The translations under genes and the position numbers were made by a program. Below, piece after piece: positions 59,511 to 64,000 of a stretch of 64,000 bases of DNA (within the stretch, counting starts at the first letter, position 1; every line of letters starts with the position of its first letter). The DNA is from an uncultured Bacilli bacterium. GTDB lineage: Bacteria; Bacillota_I; Bacilli_A; RF39; UBA660. Location of the stretch: NCBI GenBank assembly GCA_934155185.1, contig CAKPGT010000002.1, positions 1-64,000 of the forward strand. The letters are read 5' to 3'. Below the pieces are notes generated by a model, which worked only from the letters and a program-made list of their open reading frames with translations, was not told the DNA's origin and searched no databases.

Positions 59511-61775
59511 ATGTTTGTTAATTTTAGTGAAGAAACGCAACATTTACTTAAACAGGCAGAAAGGCAAAAAGATGAATTAAATCATCCATATGTTGGTAGT
59601 GAGCATCTTTTTTTATCAATACTAAAAGATAAAAAACTAAGCGAGATTTTTAAAAAACACAAAGTAACATATGAAAGATTTAGAAAAAAATTAGTAGATT
59701 TAGTTGGGGTAGGGAGCAAGAAAAGTGAATTTGTTTTATATACTCCATTACTTAAAAAGATTTTAGAAAATGCAGTAATAGAAGCAAGAGAGGAAAATAA
59801 TCAAACTGTTAATCCCGAAATATTAATTATATCTATACTTGATGAGGAAGATGGTATAGCATATAGTATTTTAAGAACATTAAATGTAAATATTGATAGA
59901 TTATATTATGACATAAAAAATAAGAAAAACAATAAGCAGGTAAAAAAGAAAAAGTTACTGGTTGATGAATTAGGTAGTAATTTAACAAAATTAGCTAAAG
60001 AAAAAAGGCTTGATCCAGTAATAGGAAGAGATAAGGAAATATATAAAACAATAGAGATACTTCTTAGGAGAAAAAAGAATAATCCGATATTAATTGGACC
60101 TGCTGGTGTTGGTAAAACTGCTATTGTAGAGGGAATAGCAAATCTTATGGCAACTAATAGATGCCCATCATTTCTTCAAAATAAGAAGATAATTTCACTT
60201 AACATATTTTCATTAGTTTCTGGTACTAAGTACCGTGGGGAATTTGAAGAAAAGATGAAAAATCTTATAAAAGAACTAGAAGAAAATGAAGATATTATAC
60301 TTTTCATAGATGAAATACACACCATAGTAGGAGCTGGCGGTGCAGAAGGCGCTATTGATGCATCAAACATATTTAAACCAGCATTAGCACGTGGTACAAT
60401 TAGAATAATAGGTGCAACTACACTTGATGAATATAAGAAATTTATTGAACCTGATGCAGCACTTGCAAGGAGATTTCAGTGCATAAATGTAGAAGAACCG
60501 GATAAGGATAATGTAACTAAAATATTATCTGAAATAAGACCGTTGTATGAAAAATTTCATGGCATAGTAATTCCAAACAAGCTACTATCTGATATAGTTA
60601 GTTTATCTTCAAGATATATATCAAACAGATACGAACCAGATAGGTCAATAGACATATTAGATGAAGTATCAGTTAAAGTTTCTATGAAAACAACAGATGG
60701 AGAAAAAAGAAGACAAAAAATTGGGGAAAAACTACTTTATCTTAAAAAGTCTAAGATTAAAGCTCTATCTAAAAATGATTTTAAAAGTGCTTATAGTTTT
60801 AAAGAAAAAGAAAACTTGTTAATGAAAAAACTAAATGATATTAAATGTGATAAAAAAATGGTTACTAAGGATGACATACTTACGGTTATAAAAGAGAAGA
60901 GTAATGTTCCCATAGTTAAATTTAATAAAGATAGAAAAGAGTTCTATTACAACATTAAAAACGAATTAAGTAAAAGTATAATAGGAAATGAAAAAAGCAT
61001 TGATGAACTTATTAGGTCATTAAAAATAAGAGATGTAACTAAAAAGAAAAGATGTTATTCAGTTTTAATATCTGGTCCTAAATCTACTGGTAAAAGCCTT
61101 TTGGCATATAAGTATTCATCAATTATTGCAAGCGAAAAAAACATAATTAAACTAGATTTATCAGAATACAAAGAATACCACACTATAAGCAAGCTTATTG
61201 GAACAACAGCAGGATATTTAGGATACGATAATAAGAATCATTTATTCGAAAAAATAAGAACTAATCCTAATAGTGCTATTTTAATAGATAACTTTCAAGG
61301 TGCATGTGATGAAGTTAAAAACTTATTTTTAAGAATACTTGAAAATGGTTATATTGAAGATTCTGCAGGTAATAAAATTGATTTTACTAATTGCACTATC
61401 ATATTTATGATTAGGACTAAGTCAGGCAGTACATCTGTTGGTTTTAATGGAAGTAAGAAGACAGATAATACTTTGCCCAAAGAACTTCTAAGTAAAGTAT
61501 CTTTAAGCATAGCACTAAATGAACCTAGCTTAAATGATACTCTAAAGATTATTGCAAATAAAATAGATGATATTATTAAAAGATATAGTGATATAAAAAT
61601 TATTATGGATGATTCATATAAAAAGAAAATATTATCTATAGTAGAAAAAGAAAAAAATCTTTCAAATATAGACTCTATTATAGAAAAAGAATTTGAATCA
61701 AAAATCATAGATGCATTAGTTGATTATAAAAGAACTGTAAAATTCACTCTTAGTAATGTTAAAATACACAGCTAG
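59511..61775 (+). CDS. clpC: ClpC-like AAA+ unfoldase with degenerate second ATPase module
   Basis: A 754-residue Clp ATPase. A Clp-N double repeat (1-140), AAA1 (about 160-390) with Walker A GPAGVGKT (196-203), pore loop KYRGEFEEK, Walker B ILFIDE (263-268), sensor IIGATT and Arg pair ALARRF, then a short middle domain (about 390-470). AAA2 (about 480-690) has Walker A GPKSTGKS (522-529), but Walker B reads AILIDN, so the catalytic Glu is Asn594; the sensor-1 Asn (TSN in relatives) reads IRT; and the Arg finger FLNR is LLSK. AAA2 is likely hydrolysis-dead. ClpP-binding features are not evident. ctsR and mcsAB, usual neighbours of clpC, are absent. ATG 59511 follows GGAAGGAG. Confidence 0.85.
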   Translation: MFVNFSEETQHLLKQAERQKDELNHPYVGSEHLFLSILKDKKLSEIFKKHKVTYERFRKKLVDLVGVGSKKSEFVLYTPLLKKILENAVIEAREENNQTVNPEILIISILDEEDGIAYSILRTLNVNIDRLYYDIKNKKNNKQVKKKKLLVDELGSNLTKLAKEKRLDPVIGRDKEIYKTIEILLRRKKNNPILIGPAGVGKTAIVEGIANLMATNRCPSFLQNKKIISLNIFSLVSGTKYRGEFEEKMKNLIKELEENEDIILFIDEIHTIVGAGGAEGAIDASNIFKPALARGTIRIIGATTLDEYKKFIEPDAALARRFQCINVEEPDKDNVTKILSEIRPLYEKFHGIVIPNKLLSDIVSLSSRYISNRYEPDRSIDILDEVSVKVSMKTTDGEKRRQKIGEKLLYLKKSKIKALSKNDFKSAYSFKEKENLLMKKLNDIKCDKKMVTKDDILTVIKEKSNVPIVKFNKDRKEFYYNIKNELSKSIIGNEKSIDELIRSLKIRDVTKKKRCYSVLISGPKSTGKSLLAYKYSSIIASEKNIIKLDLSEYKEYHTISKLIGTTAGYLGYDNKNHLFEKIRTNPNSAILIDNFQGACDEVKNLFLRILENGYIEDSAGNKIDFTNCTIIFMIRTKSGSTSVGFNGSKKTDNTLPKELLSKVSLSIALNEPSLNDTLKIIANKIDDIIKRYSDIKIIMDDSYKKKILSIVEKEKNLSNIDSIIEKEFESKIIDALVDYKRTVKFTLSNVKIHS

Positions 61776-61798
61776 ATATACTTACTATCTAGCTTTTT
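61770..61798 (+). terminator. Terminator of the clpC-like gene
   Basis: GCTAGATA (61771-61778) pairs with TATCTAGC (61786-61793), then TTTTT. Confidence 0.8.
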
Positions 61799-61802
61799 GC
61801 AT

Positions 61803-61835
61803 ACAAAAAATATGACCTTTATAAAAGCCATATTT
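61803..61835 (-). terminator. Terminator of lemA
   Basis: On the minus strand AAATATGgCTTT / AAAGgtCATATTT with one bulge, then TTTTTT. It stands back to back with the clpC terminator between convergent genes. Confidence 0.6.
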
Positions 61836-62367
61836 AGTATTTGAATTCACTATAATCACTATCATTCATGCTTTTTTGATCAAAGAATAGCTTTTCTTTT
61901 CTCCTTTTAAATAGTGATACTATTGATATTGGAAATGTTTTAATTAGTTTATTATACTTTTGAATAGTATCATTATAATATTCTTTATATGCATTTAAGT
62001 TATCCTCTGTTTCAGAAATACTTATAAATACTTTGTTAAATTCTTCACTCTTTTTAAGTTTTTTATATTTATCCTTTATTAGATAAAATTCATTTATATA
62101 TACAAGTAACTTTTTATCTAACTCCATCATATCTATTTTGGAATTAGAAAGCTCACCCAAACCTTGGTATATTTCTTTATCAGTGTTTAACGTTTCTTTA
62201 ATTATTTTTTCTGACTCTTTAATTAGTTCTTTTCTTTTAATTAAAGTACTATTTATTTTTTCTTCAACTGTATTAATTTTAACATTTAAAAAACTTAATT
62301 TGTTATTACAAATGCTATATATGAAAATTATTAAGCAAAGTATGAATACTATAATTACTATTATCAT
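61834..62367 (-). CDS. lemA: LemA-family protein
   Basis: A 177-residue protein with one N-terminal membrane helix (1-19) and a long helical bundle outside. Family signs: NTVEEKINSTLIKRKELIKE (equivalent of the LKRRxDLIPNLV segment), a central ELSNSKIDMMELDKKLLVYI, and the C-terminal NAYKEYYNDTIQKYNKLIKT with FPISIVSLFKRRKEKLFFD (YNxxVxxYNxxIxxFP). The function of LemA proteins is unsettled. It is the only long-coded gene on the minus strand here apart from gerQ and agrBD. GAGGTAG ribosome site. Confidence 0.85.
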   Translation of the reverse strand: MIIVIIVFILCLIIFIYSICNNKLSFLNVKINTVEEKINSTLIKRKELIKESEKIIKETLNTDKEIYQGLGELSNSKIDMMELDKKLLVYINEFYLIKDKYKKLKKSEEFNKVFISISETEDNLNAYKEYYNDTIQKYNKLIKTFPISIVSLFKRRKEKLFFDQKSMNDSDYSEFKY

Positions 62368-62392
62368 TTTTCTACCTCTATTCTATGATTAA

Positions 62393-62402
62393 ATTATAGC
62401 AA
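62393..62402 (-). promoter_or_regulatory. lemA promoter, extended -10
   Basis: Minus-strand TTGCTATAAT (-10 on 62398-62393), 26 bases before the lemA start. It follows the gerQ terminator-like stem ACAAGGCTT / AAGCTTTGT (62405-62428). Confidence 0.5.
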
Positions 62403-62430
62403 AACAAAGCTTTATTTACAAGCCTTGTAG

Positions 62431-62847
62431 TTAGTTATTTGATGGATAATATTCTGGACTATAATTTATCTTTTCATCAAAATCAACATAATTTAGATAT
62501 ATCATAAGTAATAAGTACCATCTGCCTGTTTTAGGATCGCTTACTATTATGTGATCTCTTCCGGCAGCTTCAATAATTCCAGTAAATGTTTTATCTCTCC
62601 ACTCAACAGAGTCAGGAAAAGAAAAATATAAAGTAGCCAGTTTTCCTCTGTTTAGTCTTAGTATGTTTTCTATATAAGATTGCTCTATTGCAAGCATGCC
62701 ATCAGATGCTTCTTTAATGTTAGTAAAACCACTATTTTGAATTATACCAGTATTATTTGGGGTTTGAGTAATATGACTCATTCCATTACTTAGTCCTGCT
62801 TGATTCATGGCAGGGTATGTTGGATTGTTATAATAATTTGTATTCAT
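62431..62847 (-). CDS. gerQ: Spore coat protein GerQ
   Basis: A 138-residue spore-coat protein required for CwlJ-dependent germination in Bacillus. An Asn/Gly/Pro-rich N-terminal tail (1-45) is followed by the GerQ core: AIEQSYIENILRLNRGKLAT, EWRDKTFTGIIEAAGRDHII, then SDPKTGRWYLLLMIYLNYV. Lys and Gln residues in the family are cross-linked by transglutaminase Tgl. Ribosome site AAGGAGA very close to the ATG. Together with spoIID, spoIIQ and ytaF it argues that the organism sporulates or recently did. Confidence 0.92.
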   Translation of the reverse strand: MNTNYYNNPTYPAMNQAGLSNGMSHITQTPNNTGIIQNSGFTNIKEASDGMLAIEQSYIENILRLNRGKLATLYFSFPDSVEWRDKTFTGIIEAAGRDHIIVSDPKTGRWYLLLMIYLNYVDFDEKINYSPEYYPSNN

Positions 62848-62944
62848 TTTTAGTCTCCTTTTATCTTATTCATTTAACTATATGATATATAATTTAAACT
62901 TATACGAAATAATTGATATTATTATGAAAGAAGTATGAAATTTA

Positions 62945-62953
62945 TGATATAAT
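62945..62953 (+). promoter_or_regulatory. pduL promoter, extended -10
   Basis: TGATATAAT (-10 TATAAT at 62948-62953), 25 bases before the start. Confidence 0.55.
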
Positions 62954-62978
62954 AGGATACGTTAAGGATGGTGTAAAA

Positions 62979-63545
62979 ATGAAAGTAAATATTGGAGTGT
63001 CCGCAAGACACATTCATTTATCTAAAGAAGATTTAAACATATTATTTGGTGATGATTATAAGCTAACTATTAAGGCCCCTTTATCACAAAAAGGTCAATA
63101 TGCTTGTAATGAGCAAGTTACGCTTAAAGGGCCAAAGGGAATTATAGAAAGAGTAAGAGTTTTAGGACCTGAAAGGGATAAAACGCAAGTTGAAATATCA
63201 AGAACAGATTCGTTTAAACTTGGAATTAAACCACCGGTTAGAAATTCAGGTGACTTAGATGGAGCAGCAGAAATAACTATAGTAGGTCCAAAAGGAGAAA
63301 TAACGAGAAACTCTGCAATAATTGCTTCAAGACATATTCATGCAACAAAAGAAGATGCTATAAAATATGGATTTGATGGAAAGGAATTTGTATCAATTAA
63401 AATAGATGGTGAAAAAAAGGGAATACTAGAAAATGTATATGTAAGATTAAATGATAACTTCTCTTTAGAAGTGCATTTAGATACTGATGATGCTAATGCG
63501 TTTTTAATAAATAATGGTGATGAAGCTGAATTAATAGTTAAATAA
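62979..63545 (+). CDS. pduL: PduL-type phosphate acyltransferase
   Basis: Transfers an acyl group between CoA and phosphate (phosphotransacylase), linking acetyl- or propionyl-CoA to ATP formation with acetate kinase. It is 188 residues with the duplicated zinc-binding motif: VSARHIHLSKEDL near the N-terminus and IASRHIHATKEDA at about 107-119, plus APLSQKGQYACNEQV and RTDSFKLGIKPPVRNSGDLD. No microcompartment shell genes or N-terminal encapsulation peptide, so a house-keeping phosphotransacetylase role is inferred. GGATGGTG ribosome site. Confidence 0.92.
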   Translation: MKVNIGVSARHIHLSKEDLNILFGDDYKLTIKAPLSQKGQYACNEQVTLKGPKGIIERVRVLGPERDKTQVEISRTDSFKLGIKPPVRNSGDLDGAAEITIVGPKGEITRNSAIIASRHIHATKEDAIKYGFDGKEFVSIKIDGEKKGILENVYVRLNDNFSLEVHLDTDDANAFLINNGDEAELIVK

Positions 63546-63559
63546 AAAGGGATGATGAC

Positions 63560-64000
63560 ATGAAATACCAATTTAAAACTGGAATTGATGTAAATGAGTA
63601 TGATGCGTTCGTAAGAAATTTTCCTTCTACTTCGTTTATGCAAACGCCTGCTTGGAGTCTTGTTAAAACAGCATGGGAACATGATTACGTAGGCCTATAT
63701 GAAAAAGATAAATTAATATGTGGCGCAATGGTTTTAAAAAGAAATTTATTTTTAGGTAAAAAACTCTTTTATATACCTAGAGGATTTGTAGTTAATTACA
63801 ATGATGAAAATGCAGTAAAAGAGTTTGTTAATAACCTAAAAGCCTATGCTTTAAAAAATGGCGCGATAGATATTAAAATTGATCCATTTATATGTTTTAG
63901 TGAGGATAACATTCAAAACATAAGAAAAGATAAGGGCATAAAAATAAGAAAATTATTTACTTCTGATACTGATAAAATTACAAAAGAGCTAGAAGACTTA
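63560..64000 (+). CDS. FemX/MurM-type peptidoglycan bridge aminoacyltransferase (partial)
   Basis: The first 147 codons of a FemABX-family gene that runs past the right edge. Typical N-terminal sequence: a leading YDAFVRNFPSTSFMQTPAWS, the VKTAWEHDYVGLYEKDKLI strand pair, MVLKRNLFLGKKLFYIPRGF (the YxPRG motif) and IDIKIDPFICF. These enzymes add amino acids from aminoacyl-tRNA to the lipid II stem peptide. Start ATG 63560 follows AAGGGATGATG, 14 bases after pduL. The C-terminal half and coiled-coil arm are not in the window. Confidence 0.85.
   Translation, partial: MKYQFKTGIDVNEYDAFVRNFPSTSFMQTPAWSLVKTAWEHDYVGLYEKDKLICGAMVLKRNLFLGKKLFYIPRGFVVNYNDENAVKEFVNNLKAYALKNGAIDIKIDPFICFSEDNIQNIRKDKGIKIRKLFTSDTDKITKELEDL

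Noticed and set aside
1..64000. CRISPR array, rRNA or tRNA genes
   Set aside because: No regularly spaced repeats, no rRNA-like conserved blocks and no tRNA-like cloverleaf with TTCGA/TTCAA arm were noticed by eye; a covariance search would be decisive.

Overview
The window comes from a low-GC, strongly AT-rich Gram-positive chromosome, most likely a spore-forming or formerly spore-forming member of the Bacilli/Erysipelotrichia side of Bacillota. The reasons are gene content and order: spoIID-spoIIQ-mbl, hpf-secA-...-prfB-...-ftsE-ftsX, uvrB-uvrA, a YvlD-like gene next to lgt-trxB-whiA, parA-parB-mscS-DUF951-...-ychF-...-rpsF-ssb-rpsR, rplI-dnaB, walJ-rlmH, and the spore genes ytaF and gerQ. 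TGA is used as a stop and RF2 is present, so the standard bacterial code applies. No tRNA, rRNA or CRISPR array was seen.

Layout. 0.1-4.8 kb: an Asn-rich low-complexity protein, rpiB, a DUF1146 protein, spoIID, spoIIQ and mbl. 4.8-8.2 kb: a complete agr-type peptide quorum-sensing locus split into two convergent halves, agrA-agrC on the plus strand and agrB-agrD on the minus strand; the 41-residue AgrD prepeptide gene is too short for routine ORF calling. 8.5-11.9 kb: a cold-shock protein, hpf and secA. 11.9-17.2 kb: an eroded genomic island built from two tandem units. The 3' end of secA occurs three times (ends at 11872, 14374 and 17150). After each of the first two copies comes a hairpin and a truncated tyrosine-integrase gene. 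Unit 1 carries an intact WYL-regulator/SIS-domain gene pair. Unit 2 carries a decayed RHS toxin gene followed by an intact putative immunity gene. 17.2-24.1 kb: more accessory genes (a RhuM-like relic, an acyltransferase, a hybrid histidine kinase without its usual phosphoacceptor His, a NUDIX hydrolase, an ABC exporter and a frameshifted DMT transporter). 24.2-29.0 kb: prfB with a programmed frameshift, a YitT protein, ftsE, ftsX and an M23 amidase-type hydrolase. 29.0-31.7 kb: a second member of the immunity-like family, a UDG-superfamily protein and a YcxB-like membrane protein. 31.7-36.7 kb: uvrB and uvrA.

36.8-40.3 kb: an ArpU-like phage regulator and a candidate RiPP locus: GNAT acetyltransferase, radical-SAM/SPASM maturase, a 59-residue Cys-rich precursor and an amidohydrolase. 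40.5-64.0 kb is mostly conserved core: YvlD-like protein, lgt, trxB, whiA, parAB, mscS, DUF951, an AbgT transporter, ychF, rpsF-ssb-rpsR, ytaF, rplI-dnaB, an M23/LysM/G5 hydrolase, walJ-rlmH-ung, a surface protein, a ClpC-like ATPase with a degenerate second AAA module, lemA, gerQ, pduL and the start of a FemX-type gene that leaves the window.

How it fits together. The three main accessory blocks (11.9-24.1, 29.0-31.7 and 36.8-40.3 kb) sit exactly where normally adjacent core genes are split: secA/prfB, ftsEX-M23/uvrB and uvrA/yvlD-lgt. Promoters very often show an extended -10 (TGnTATAAT), and many sit directly on the U-tract of the preceding terminator. The most interesting systems are the secA-targeted island with its RHS toxin/immunity remnants and distant immunity-family member, the RiPP locus, and the split agr locus with its predicted cyclic peptide. 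All functional calls rest on recognising motifs by eye; no search was run.
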